Source of the DNA: Streptomyces sp. WZ.A104
GTDB taxonomy: Bacteria; Actinomycetota; Actinomycetes; Streptomycetales; Streptomycetaceae
DNA length: 64,000 bases
Direction: 5' to 3'
Assembly: GCF_002382885.1 (NCBI RefSeq)
Contig: NZ_NWVL01000022.1
Coordinates: forward strand, 1-64,000
The position numbers and the translations under genes were made by a program. Positions within the stretch are counted from its first letter, which is position 1; every line of letters starts with the position of its first letter. Shown here piece by piece: positions 56,032 to 64,000 of this stretch. The notes beneath the pieces are model-generated. The model had not been told where the DNA came from, searched no databases, and worked only from the letters and a program-made list of their open reading frames with translations.

Positions 56032-57314
56032 CCGAGGTGCTTGGAACTACGCTGCCGGAGGGCTGGACCGCTTCCCGTCTGAAGCGCGTCACGTCCCTGC
56101 TGAACCGGGGATCTGCTCCGGACTACGTTGACGATGGCCCCGTGCGTGCTATTAGTCAGGCGGCTAATCAACCTGGGGGATTGGACTGGGCGCGGACTCG
56201 GTTTCACAATGCGATTGGGGAACCCCGCAAGCTTAAGGGCTACTTGGTGTCCGAAGATATCCTCATCAACTCCACTGGGACCGGAACCCTGGGGCGAATT
56301 GGCTTCTTCCAGGGTGCCCCAGAAGGGATTCCCTGCATGGCGGACACGCATGTGACCGTGGCGCGAGTGATCCCCTCCGAAGTGGGGCCCAGATTTCTCT
56401 ATTACTGGCTGTCATCGATTCCCTTTCAGGAATACATCTATGCGGCGTTGGTAGTAGGGGCGACGAACCAGATCGAGTTGAATCGCGATCGACTCGGCGA
56501 TGCGCCAGTACCCCTTCCGCCTGCTGAGGAACAGCGTAGGATCTCCGGCTTCCTTGATGCAGAGGTCGCTCTTATTGATGACGTTGTGAGCGCCAGGCTC
56601 ACGCAGCTCGCCATCCTCGATAGGCGTCTCTCAGCGATCCGTGATGCCCTCGTTGAAGAGTACGCCGAGCGTTTTTCGCTAGTTCCCCTGCGTCGCTTCA
56701 CTGCAAGGATTGAGCAAGGTGCGAGTCCTCAGTGTGACAACAGTCCAGCCGGAGCTGACGAGTGGGCGGTGTTGAAGCTCAGCAGCGTGAAACGGGGAGT
56801 GTTCGCCGCTGAGGAAAATAAACGGCTTCCAGAATTGGGCAACATTGCCCATCAGAATGAAGTGAAGCCGGGAGACTTTCTTGTGACCCGAGCCAATACA
56901 CCAGATCTCGTGGGGGATGTAGCCGTAGTGCGAGAAACGCCTGCGCGGCGGCTACTGCCTGACCTTATCTATCGCGTATTGCTTGATCCGACCCTCGATG
57001 CTGACTATGTCGCAGAAGTCGCACTCAGTGGCCGAATTCGGGCGTTGGTTAAGGCTGATGCGCGTGGGTCCTCGCAGTCAATGGTCAAGCTTCGTGGCGA
57101 GGATATCAAGAATTGGCCTATTCCGGTGGCGTGTATGACTGCCCAGAAGCAACTCGTTGCCACTATGAGTGATGCGGCTCGGTCCACTGAGCAGCTCAAG
57201 TCGACTATTCGGCGTCAAATCGACCTGCTGATTGATCGCCGCCGCGCCCTGATTACCGCCGCAGTGACCGGCCAAATTGATGTAACAACCGCACGGGGGG
57301 TGCGAGTTCCGTGA
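56028..57314 (+). CDS. hsdS: Type I restriction enzyme, specificity subunit
   Basis: Protein of 428 residues with the two-fold HsdS plan: TRD1 (about 5-165), conserved helix with PLPPAEEQRRISGFLDAEVA, TRD2 (about 225-370) and the second conserved helix (AQKQLVATMSDAARSTEQLK ... DLLIDRRRALITAAVTGQ). This chooses the bipartite target sequence. Base composition is visibly less GC-rich than hsdM and hsdR, as expected for exchangeable specificity genes. GTG start and stop overlap both neighbours by 4 bp. Confidence 0.95.
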   Translation: MTEVLGTTLPEGWTASRLKRVTSLLNRGSAPDYVDDGPVRAISQAANQPGGLDWARTRFHNAIGEPRKLKGYLVSEDILINSTGTGTLGRIGFFQGAPEGIPCMADTHVTVARVIPSEVGPRFLYYWLSSIPFQEYIYAALVVGATNQIELNRDRLGDAPVPLPPAEEQRRISGFLDAEVALIDDVVSARLTQLAILDRRLSAIRDALVEEYAERFSLVPLRRFTARIEQGASPQCDNSPAGADEWAVLKLSSVKRGVFAAEENKRLPELGNIAHQNEVKPGDFLVTRANTPDLVGDVAVVRETPARRLLPDLIYRVLLDPTLDADYVAEVALSGRIRALVKADARGSSQSMVKLRGEDIKNWPIPVACMTAQKQLVATMSDAARSTEQLKSTIRRQIDLLIDRRRALITAAVTGQIDVTTARGVRVP

Positions 57315-60300
57315 TTCACAGCAACCCGTTCAGCAACAAAGGCTCGAAGGAACCCCAGCACAAGGTTCACCACGAAGAGGCGTTCCGCGTCGCGATCATC
57401 GAGCGGCTCCTCGCCCACGGCTGGGAGGGGGGCCTCGCCCTCCGCTGGAGGATGGGCCTCAGCTCCGACTACCGCCGTGACCTCGCCCTCGACACCGCGC
57501 AGGTCTTCGCCTTCATCGGGGCCACCCAGAACAAGGCTTGGCTGAGCTACGCCGGCTACTACGACGACGACCCCGACATCGCCCAGCGTGCGTTTGCCGA
57601 GCACCTCGCCCGGTGGATCGACAAACGGGGCACCCTCCAGACCCTCCGCCAAGGGGTCAAGGCGCACGGCATCCACTTCGACCTCGCCTACTTCAAGCCG
57701 TCACAGACGATCGACCCCGGCGCCCTCACCTTGTACAGCAAGAACCGGCTCACCGTAGTCCGTGATCTCGTCTACGCCACCCGCCGTGTGCCGGACGGCG
57801 CGACCAGCAACGACGAGGGCAACAAGCCCGACCTCACTCTCTTCGTCAACGGCATCCCCGTTGCCACCGCAGAGTTGAAGAACCCGCTCACCGGCACCGG
57901 TACAGCCGAGGCCATGCACCAGTACCGGACCACCCGGGACCACCGGGAACCGCTCTTCGCCAAGCGCGCCCTCGCGCACTTCGCGGTCGACCCGGACGCT
58001 GTCTTCCTCACCACCCAGTTGAAGGGTAGGGACACCGTCTTTCTGCCTTTCAACACCGGTTCCGACGGCCCCGGAAACCGTGGCGGTGCCGGAAATCCGG
58101 CGATCCCCGACGCGGCTCCCGCCGGCACGTACCGGACCTCGTACCTCTGGGAACAGATCTGGCACCCGGACACCTGGCTGGATCTTCTGGAGCGGTACGT
58201 TCACCAGAGCACGGAGAAGAAGGATGACGGCAGCACCGTCAAGAAGCTGATCTTTCCGCGCTTCCACCAGTGGCACGCCGTGAGGGAGTTGACCGCGCAC
58301 GCCGCGCGGCACGGGGCGGGGCACAACTACCTGGTCATGCACTCCGCGGGGTCCGGCAAGTCGAACACCATCGCCTGGCTCGCCCACCGGCTCTCCGACC
58401 TGCACGATGCACGACACGAGTCGGTTTTCGACAAGGTACTGGTGATCACGGACCGTACCGTCCTGGACGATCAGCTGCAGGAAACCATAGGTGACTTCCA
58501 GCAGACCAATGGCCTGGTCCTCGGCATTGGCGGCAAGGGCGGCTCGAAGTCGTCGCAGCTGGCGGATGCGCTCGCGCAGGAAACGGCGAAGATCCTCATC
58601 GTCACCCTCCAGACCTTCCCCGCGCTGCTCGCCTACCTGCGCAAGTCGCCCGTCGAGATACGCGGCAATCGCTTTGCGATCGTCGTCGACGAAGCGCACT
58701 CATCCCAGTCGGGCGAAGCCGCCACCGACGTCAAGAAGGCCCTGCGCGATCTCGGCCTCGACGCCGACGACGAAGAGACCGGAGCCACGGAGGCCGAGGC
58801 GGAAGTGTCGGAGCCCACCACCGACGAGCGTCTCGCCGCGTCCGCCCGTGCCCGTGGCCAGAGCGCGAACCTCTCCTACTTCGCCTTCACCGCCACCCCC
58901 AAGCACAAGACGCTGAAGCTCTTCGGCACCAAGAACCCGCTCACCGGCCTTTATGAGCCCTTCCACACCTATTCGATGCGGCAGGCGATCGAAGAGAGGT
59001 TCATCCTTGACCCGCTGTGCCAGTACGTGAGGTACGAGACGTACTGGCAGATGGTCAACGAGGACCCGCACGAGGCGGACCGCGAGGTCGACAAGAAGAA
59101 GGCCAACGCACTGCTCGCCTTGACCGCGCACGGTCACACCGAGACCGCCGTGCAGCGGGCCAGGGTGATCGCGGAGCACTTCATGGCCCACACCCGCAGG
59201 CGGCTGGGAGGGCGGGCCAAGGCCATGGTGGTGTGCCGTTCGCGGTACGGCGCGCTCCAGCTGTACCGGCAGATCGTCAAGTACTTCGACGACAACGGCT
59301 ATCCGGACCCCGGGGTGCTGGTCGCCTTCTCCGGCTCTCTCAAGGAGGGAGAGGAGGAGGTCACCGAGGCGAAGCTCAACGGCTTCTCGGAGGGCGAGCT
59401 ACGCAAGAGGTTCGCGTACACCGCGGCCGATGACAAGAAGGGCACGTCAGCCAGGAGCCGGCGCGAGTACCGGATCCTGGTGGTCGCGGACAAGTACCAG
59501 ACGGGCTTCGACCAGCCGCTGCTGACCACGATGTACGTCGACAAGAAGCTGAAGGGTGTCGCCGCTGTGCAGACGCTCTCCCGCCTTAACCGCACGCATC
59601 CTCTCAAGGACCAGCAGGATCTTTGCGTCCTGGACTTCGCGAATGACGCGCACGACATCCAGAGCGAGTTCCGGCCGTTCTTCGAAGAAGCCCAGACCAT
59701 GCCCACCGACCCCAATCTGATCTATGACGCGCAGCATCAAGTCATGGATCCGCCGATCCTGCTCGTCGACGAGATGCAGTCGTTCGTTGCGGCGTACCTC
59801 AGGGCACAGGACGCGGCGGCCGGGGACGGCACCCGCTGGGAGAAGCTGCACGCGGAGCTCTACCGGCACACCGACCCCGCCCGCGACAGGTTCATCGTGC
59901 TCAGGGAAAGCGAAGTGCCGGCCGAGCACGAAAGCGCCGAGCAGTTCCGGGCCGACCTCGCCGACTATGTGCGCAAGTACAGCTTCCTTGCGCAGATCGT
60001 GCCGTACATCGACATCGATCTAGAGCGCCTGCACCTCTTCGGGCAGCATCTGCTGCGCAGGCTGCCCCCGCGCGAGGGAGGTGGGGTGGATATCGGAGAA
60101 ACCCGGCTTGAGGCCGTGCGCCTGGAGAAGGTTGGGGAGGTCAACGTGAGCCTGACTGCCGAGGGCGCGGTCGAACTGAAGGGCTTCGGCAGTGGTGCCG
60201 GTGGGGCGGCTGAACCCGACAAATCGCCGCTGGCCAAGGTGATCGACCAATTCAACGAGCGGTTCGGTACGGACTTCACCGAGGACGACTTCATCGTGCC

Positions 60301-60547
60301 GCTGCGGGCGGTGATGGCCGACGAGAAGGTGCGGCGGTCCGCCTCGCAGGACGACGAGGACGGATTCAAGCACGTCATCGACCCGGTGCTGGACGCCGAG
60401 ATGATGAAGCATATCGACTCCGTTCGTGAGTTGGGGGACCACTACTTCCACGACGACCGCGATCACCGGGAGTCGATCAAGCGTGACCTGCGGCGGCACG
60501 CCTTCCGCATGCTGCGCCGCGAACTGGGGATGGACGACGCGGCCTGA
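57311..60547 (+). CDS. hsdR: Type I restriction enzyme, endonuclease/translocase subunit
   Basis: Protein of 1078 residues. The N-terminal nuclease site has PDLTLFVNGIPVATAELKNP (D ... E-x-K). SF2 helicase motifs follow: Walker A HSAGSGKSNT near 344, DEAH box VVDEAHSSQSGE near 460, and ADKYQTGFDQP as motif V/VI region. The C-terminal helical domain binds HsdM/S. GTG start coupled to hsdS. The subunit is complete and should cut unmodified DNA after translocation. Confidence 0.96.
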   Translation: MIHSNPFSNKGSKEPQHKVHHEEAFRVAIIERLLAHGWEGGLALRWRMGLSSDYRRDLALDTAQVFAFIGATQNKAWLSYAGYYDDDPDIAQRAFAEHLARWIDKRGTLQTLRQGVKAHGIHFDLAYFKPSQTIDPGALTLYSKNRLTVVRDLVYATRRVPDGATSNDEGNKPDLTLFVNGIPVATAELKNPLTGTGTAEAMHQYRTTRDHREPLFAKRALAHFAVDPDAVFLTTQLKGRDTVFLPFNTGSDGPGNRGGAGNPAIPDAAPAGTYRTSYLWEQIWHPDTWLDLLERYVHQSTEKKDDGSTVKKLIFPRFHQWHAVRELTAHAARHGAGHNYLVMHSAGSGKSNTIAWLAHRLSDLHDARHESVFDKVLVITDRTVLDDQLQETIGDFQQTNGLVLGIGGKGGSKSSQLADALAQETAKILIVTLQTFPALLAYLRKSPVEIRGNRFAIVVDEAHSSQSGEAATDVKKALRDLGLDADDEETGATEAEAEVSEPTTDERLAASARARGQSANLSYFAFTATPKHKTLKLFGTKNPLTGLYEPFHTYSMRQAIEERFILDPLCQYVRYETYWQMVNEDPHEADREVDKKKANALLALTAHGHTETAVQRARVIAEHFMAHTRRRLGGRAKAMVVCRSRYGALQLYRQIVKYFDDNGYPDPGVLVAFSGSLKEGEEEVTEAKLNGFSEGELRKRFAYTAADDKKGTSARSRREYRILVVADKYQTGFDQPLLTTMYVDKKLKGVAAVQTLSRLNRTHPLKDQQDLCVLDFANDAHDIQSEFRPFFEEAQTMPTDPNLIYDAQHQVMDPPILLVDEMQSFVAAYLRAQDAAAGDGTRWEKLHAELYRHTDPARDRFIVLRESEVPAEHESAEQFRADLADYVRKYSFLAQIVPYIDIDLERLHLFGQHLLRRLPPREGGGVDIGETRLEAVRLEKVGEVNVSLTAEGAVELKGFGSGAGGAAEPDKSPLAKVIDQFNERFGTDFTEDDFIVPLRAVMADEKVRRSASQDDEDGFKHVIDPVLDAEMMKHIDSVRELGDHYFHDDRDHRESIKRDLRRHAFRMLRRELGMDDAA

Positions 60548-60566
60548 ACCCGCCGCGGGCAGCGCG

Positions 60567-60603
60567 AACCGTCCACGGCAACTCCCCGTAACCGTGGACG
60601 GTT
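60567..60603 (+). terminator. Perfect 12-bp hairpin between hsdR and kinase gene
   Basis: AACCGTCCACGG, 13-nt loop, CCGTGGACGGTT, 20 bp after the hsdR stop. Probably terminates or attenuates hsdMSR transcription, leaving the kinase with reduced read-through or its own start. Confidence 0.8.
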
Positions 60604-60663
60604 TACGGCGACACGCGCCACACTGGGCACACATGATCACGGGGCACGGGGAGGGCAGCGCAG

Positions 60664-62271
60664 GTGGCGCCAGAAGTACGAGTCATCGCCGAACGCTATG
60701 AGCTGCGGACCAGGATCAGCACCGGGGGTATGGGACAGGTCTGGCTTGGCTACGACCCGATTCTGAACCGGGACGTAGCGGTCAAACTCATCCGCCGGGA
60801 CCTGACCACGCCGGGCCCGGACGCGGAAGAGCTGGCCGAGCGCTTCAAGCGGGAAGCCCGGGTTACAGCCAAGTTCGACCACCCAGGGGTGCCCGCCGTC
60901 CATGACGCGGTGCTCGACCGGGCGGCGGACGGCGTCTACATGGTGATGCAGCTGGTGCGTGGCGCCCTGCTCACAGACATCCTCGCCAGGCCCGGTGTGC
61001 TGCCGGTCCCCTGGGCGGTTTCCGTCGCCGCGCAGGTCTGCTCGGTGCTCTCGTACGCTCACGCCGTGCCCGTCGTTCACCGCGACTTGAAGCCGGACAA
61101 CATCATGGTCGCCGGGGATGGCACCGTGAAGGTTCTCGACTTCGGAGTCGCCGCGGTACTCGGAACCGATGTCACCAAGCTGACGTCCACCGGGCACATC
61201 ATCGGCACCCGCCGCTACATGTCGCCCGAGCAGATCCAAGCGGCCGCGGTCAGTCCGCGCAGCGATCTCTATGCGCTGGGCTGCATCCTTCATGAACTGC
61301 TCGCCGGGAAACCGCCGTTCACGGCCGAGGCAGAGTTCCAGCTGATGGAGGACCATATGTACCGGGCGCCGGCGCCGCTATGCGGGCTGCGCTCTGAGGT
61401 GGACACGGCACTGGAGCGGCTGGTTCTGGATCTGCTGGCCAAGGTGCCCCATCAGCGGCCTGACTCAGCCCAGGATGTCTACGACCGTCTGGTGCCCTTT
61501 CTCCCCGCACCCGACCCTGAGCGGACCACCGAGCAGCGGGGGCAGGAAGCCACTGACCCCACGGGGCCTTACCGTCGCCCGCTCGCGCCCCGTCCCCGCC
61601 CGAGCGAGAAGGCTGTGTACACGCCGACCGCTGTGGACTCGCCACTGCGGTCGGCCGCCCCTGCTGTACCGGATGAGGAACTGCAGCAGGCCCGCGGGCA
61701 CGCAGCGGCGCTCGTCGAGGAGGAGCGGTTCTCCCAGGCATCCGGAATGCTGGAGGACGTCCTGGCCCGCGCTGCTGCGGTGCGTAGCGCTTCCGAACCG
61801 CTGATGGTCGGCCTCCGTCTTGTCCACGCGCTCGCGCTCTTTTGTGACGATGACTACGGACGAGCACTGCCGGAGTACGAGGCACTCGTTGAAGTATTGG
61901 AAGCCGCAGGTCCTAACCGTGGCGAGGATGCCCTTTACTGCCGCAGGCAGGCCGCCTTCTGCCGGATGGAGCTCGGCGACAGCGAAGGTGCGCTGGCCGA
62001 GTTCGAGGCCGTACTGGGACAGATGAGGCAGGGGCTGCCGGACAGCGACATGGATGTCCTTGAGGTACGCAGGCATGTCGGCCTGCTGCTTCAGGCGGTC
62101 GACCGGCTCCGGGAGGCGGTTGAGGTGTTGATGCCGCTGTACCGGGACCTAATGGCCGAGTACGGACCGGACGCCCCGGAGACCGCCCAGGTGCGGGACG
62201 CACTCGTGCGTATCCGGCTGCGGACCTCGCGTACAACCGGCTCCGGCAGGGCCGTCACACGCAGAAATTGA
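60664..62271 (+). CDS. Soluble Ser/Thr kinase with TPR-like C-terminal domain
   Basis: Protein of 535 residues. Kinase domain (about 8-275): Gly loop STGGMGQVW, VAVKLI Lys, VVHRDLKPDNI, LDFGVAAVLG and MSPEQI, a complete active kinase. A Pro-rich linker (about 280-335) leads to TPR-like helices (LVEEERFSQASGMLEDVLAR ... GRALPEYEALVEVLEAAG). There is no transmembrane segment, unlike most Streptomyces PASTA-type kinases. GTG start. It lies 116 bp behind hsdR and 17 bp before the helicase gene, so kinase and helicase are clearly paired. I infer control of restriction or helicase activity by phosphorylation. Confidence 0.9.
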   Translation: MAPEVRVIAERYELRTRISTGGMGQVWLGYDPILNRDVAVKLIRRDLTTPGPDAEELAERFKREARVTAKFDHPGVPAVHDAVLDRAADGVYMVMQLVRGALLTDILARPGVLPVPWAVSVAAQVCSVLSYAHAVPVVHRDLKPDNIMVAGDGTVKVLDFGVAAVLGTDVTKLTSTGHIIGTRRYMSPEQIQAAAVSPRSDLYALGCILHELLAGKPPFTAEAEFQLMEDHMYRAPAPLCGLRSEVDTALERLVLDLLAKVPHQRPDSAQDVYDRLVPFLPAPDPERTTEQRGQEATDPTGPYRRPLAPRPRPSEKAVYTPTAVDSPLRSAAPAVPDEELQQARGHAAALVEEERFSQASGMLEDVLARAAAVRSASEPLMVGLRLVHALALFCDDDYGRALPEYEALVEVLEAAGPNRGEDALYCRRQAAFCRMELGDSEGALAEFEAVLGQMRQGLPDSDMDVLEVRRHVGLLLQAVDRLREAVEVLMPLYRDLMAEYGPDAPETAQVRDALVRIRLRTSRTTGSGRAVTRRN

Positions 62272-62288
62272 CCGAAGGAGCATCTCGC

Positions 62289-64000
62289 ATGGCACAGCTG
62301 GCTCTCTCGGTCCGGTTCCTTGATGAATTCGGGAAGCTCGACTCCAAGGCGCGGTCCGGGGTCGTGAAGACGGCTCTGAAGTTCCAGCAGCTCACGCTCA
62401 AACAGCTCTGGTCGGACGCCGGACTCGATTTCAAGCAGCCCAAGGGGGCCAGGGACAAGCATATTTACACCTGCCGTATCGACAGGTTCTACCGGGGAGT
62501 CGTACTCGCGCCGGGCACCGGCGAGGACTTTCTGCTGCTGCGTGTGATGGCGCACGACGACGCCTACGCCTGGGCTTCCAAGCAGGTGCCGAGCGTAAAC
62601 GCGGTGACCCATGGACTGGAGATCCGTGACGTCGTCACAGTGGAGCAGCTGGTGCCGGCATGGGAGACGGAGGCGGCCACCGCCGCGGCGGAACCTCTCT
62701 TCGCTCGTCACCCGGACGGAGATCTTCGTGGTCTGGGTATCGAGGATGATGTGCTGCGCGCGGCCCGTTCTCTGACCTCCAAGAAGCAGCTCGATGCATT
62801 CGCTCCGTTGATGCCGGAGGATCAGTGGCAGGTGCTGCAGTTCCTCGCCGAGGGACTGAGCGTGCAGACGGTATGGGGTGAGCTGGTCGCCTTCCGTGCC
62901 CGGAACGGCGCGCTTACGGTGGACCGTACAGACCTGTCCAGCGCGATGCGGAACACCCCATCGCGTATCGCCCTGGTGACTGGCCCGGGAGAACTGTCCG
63001 ACATCCTCGGCAAGCCGTTCGCCGCGTGGAGGATCTTCCTGCATCCGTCTCAGCGGTATATGGCGTACCGGCCCAGCTACTCGGGTCCTGCCCAAGTGAC
63101 CGGTGGACCGGGCACGGGGAAAACTGTGGTGGCACTTCATCGGGTCAAGCACCTCCTGGAGCATCTACGGACCGGCGAGCGCATCCTGCTCACCACGTAC
63201 ACCGGGGCGCTCACATCGGCTCTTCGCGAGGGGCTGGCCCTGCTGATTGAGGACGAGGAGCTGCGTGGTCGGGTGGACGTGTCGACGGTCAACGCCCTGG
63301 CACGAGAAATTGTTGAACCACATGACACCGTCCGGCGTTCTTACCTCGACGGGGCTCAGGAGACTGCTCTCTGGGGAGAGATCGGCGACCAGCTGGGTCT
63401 GCCGTGGAACGGCCAGTTCCTGGCCCAAGAGTACAAGCATGTCATCTTGGCGCAGGGTCTGCGCTCGCTCGACGCCTACCGTGAGGCGTCCAGAAGCGGT
63501 CGGGGCTCCCGGCTCGCCTCCGCTCTACGGCACGAGGTCTGGCAGGCGGTGGAGGCGTTCCAGGTTGCGCTCGACAAGCGCTCCGCGCGTACGCATCTGG
63601 GTGTGTGCGATGAAGCGGCGTTGCGGGTCACCGCATCCGGAGTGCCGCCCTACCGGCATGTGGTCGTTGACGAGGCACAGGACCTGCACCCCGCCCAGTG
63701 GAGGCTACTGCGGGCCGTGGCGCCCCATCGCCCTGACGACTTGTTCATTGCTGGCGACCCGCATCAGCGCATCTACGACTCGAAGGTGTCTCTGCGATCG
63801 TTGGGGGTCGCCGTGACCGGACGCTCCACCCGGCTGCACAAGAACTACCGCAGCACGCAGGAAATTCTCGCTTGGGCGGTGACGTTGCTGGACGGTCGGC
63901 CTGTGGAGCAATTGGAGAACGGGAGTGCGGACACGCTGGCAGGTTTCCGGTCCTCGCTCCGCGGCGCCCGCCCGACCGTGCGTGCCACGGCTGACCCGGA
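62289..64000 (+). CDS. RelE-like domain fused to UvrD-type SF1 helicase (truncated by window end)
   Basis: At least 570 residues, still open at the window end. The N-terminal 100 residues (AQLALSVRFLDEFGKLDSKA ... IYTCRIDRFYRGVVLAPGTG, then EDFLLLRVMAHDDAYAWASK) have the RelE/ParE-like strand pattern of mRNA-interferase folds. A helical region follows, then SF1 helicase motifs: Walker A GGPGTGKTVVA near 272, Walker B VVVDEAQDL near 460, GDPHQRIY (motif III) and LHKNYRST (motif IV). ATG 62289 follows GAAGGAG. Whether the RelE-like part is toxic or only structural is unknown; similar fusions occur in bacteria, function undescribed to my knowledge. Confidence 0.88.
   Translation, partial: MAQLALSVRFLDEFGKLDSKARSGVVKTALKFQQLTLKQLWSDAGLDFKQPKGARDKHIYTCRIDRFYRGVVLAPGTGEDFLLLRVMAHDDAYAWASKQVPSVNAVTHGLEIRDVVTVEQLVPAWETEAATAAAEPLFARHPDGDLRGLGIEDDVLRAARSLTSKKQLDAFAPLMPEDQWQVLQFLAEGLSVQTVWGELVAFRARNGALTVDRTDLSSAMRNTPSRIALVTGPGELSDILGKPFAAWRIFLHPSQRYMAYRPSYSGPAQVTGGPGTGKTVVALHRVKHLLEHLRTGERILLTTYTGALTSALREGLALLIEDEELRGRVDVSTVNALAREIVEPHDTVRRSYLDGAQETALWGEIGDQLGLPWNGQFLAQEYKHVILAQGLRSLDAYREASRSGRGSRLASALRHEVWQAVEAFQVALDKRSARTHLGVCDEAALRVTASGVPPYRHVVVDEAQDLHPAQWRLLRAVAPHRPDDLFIAGDPHQRIYDSKVSLRSLGVAVTGRSTRLHKNYRSTQEILAWAVTLLDGRPVEQLENGSADTLAGFRSSLRGARPTVRATADP

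Noticed and set aside
51822-64000. BREX or Pgl system
   Set aside because: No PglZ phosphatase, BrxC/PglY ATPase or PglX-type methylase is seen; the kinase lacks the PglW layout.

Overview
The window is high-GC actinobacterial DNA, almost certainly a Streptomyces chromosome. The GC-rich third codon positions, GTG/TTG starts, a WhiB-family gene, an integrated mobilizable element with a Streptomyces-type gene set, and a core gene order matching my recollection of S. coelicolor around SCO504x-506x all point that way. No tRNA, rRNA or CRISPR array was recognised.

Region 1 (1-14.5 kb) is one side of a biosynthetic gene cluster read leftward: MFS exporter, KS-AT-ACP polyketide synthase, an aminotransferase / luciferase-like monooxygenase / C-PCP-C megasynthase, an M18 metallo-aminopeptidase, a type II thioesterase, an SDR oxidoreductase and a gene cut by the window edge. 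A divergent LuxR-type regulator faces it. The order KS-AT-ACP-aminotransferase-monooxygenase is the logic known from microginin synthesis for an alpha-hydroxy-beta-amino acid, a warhead found in aminopeptidase inhibitors. An aminopeptidase gene coupled into the same operon therefore looks like possible self-resistance. The PCP has no adenylation domain in the visible genes.

Region 2 (14.6-27.9 kb) is conserved core: class I fumarase, DUF1707 protein, WblI-like WhiB, glpX, DUF4245 protein, nitroreductase, xseB, xseA, APC permease, ispH, ppgK, DUF6542 membrane protein and ychF. It carries two small tandem-repeat arrays.

Region 3 (27.97-34.3 kb) is an integrated mobilizable element placed directly behind ychF: tyrosine integrase, XRE repressor, excisionase, a DUF3631 P-loop ATPase, MobC and a MobA/VirD2-type relaxase. 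It holds a perfect 15-bp hairpin, an iteron-like set of 10-bp repeats inside the DUF3631 gene that uses all three codon phases, and a segment resembling the RP4-type nic region upstream of mobC.

Region 4 (34.4-48.4 kb) is accessory cargo: DUF2716, HAD, methyltransferase, aminoglycoside-phosphotransferase-fold, XRE-TPR and NUDIX genes; a DUF262/AlbA_2 gene broken by an IS5-family element with a visible target duplication; a frameshifted SUKH-like gene; and an unusual kinase / RNase H-like / PRTase-like gene trio.

Region 5 (48.4-64 kb) is a defence island: an AIPR nuclease, a DGQHR/ParB-like gene, an HTH-methylase-specificity fusion, a complete type I hsdM-hsdS-hsdR set, a soluble Ser/Thr kinase with TPRs, and a RelE-like/UvrD helicase fusion that runs off the window. 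The last six genes share one direction with short gaps and may be one kinase-controlled restriction system. This is the best candidate for an undescribed system here.
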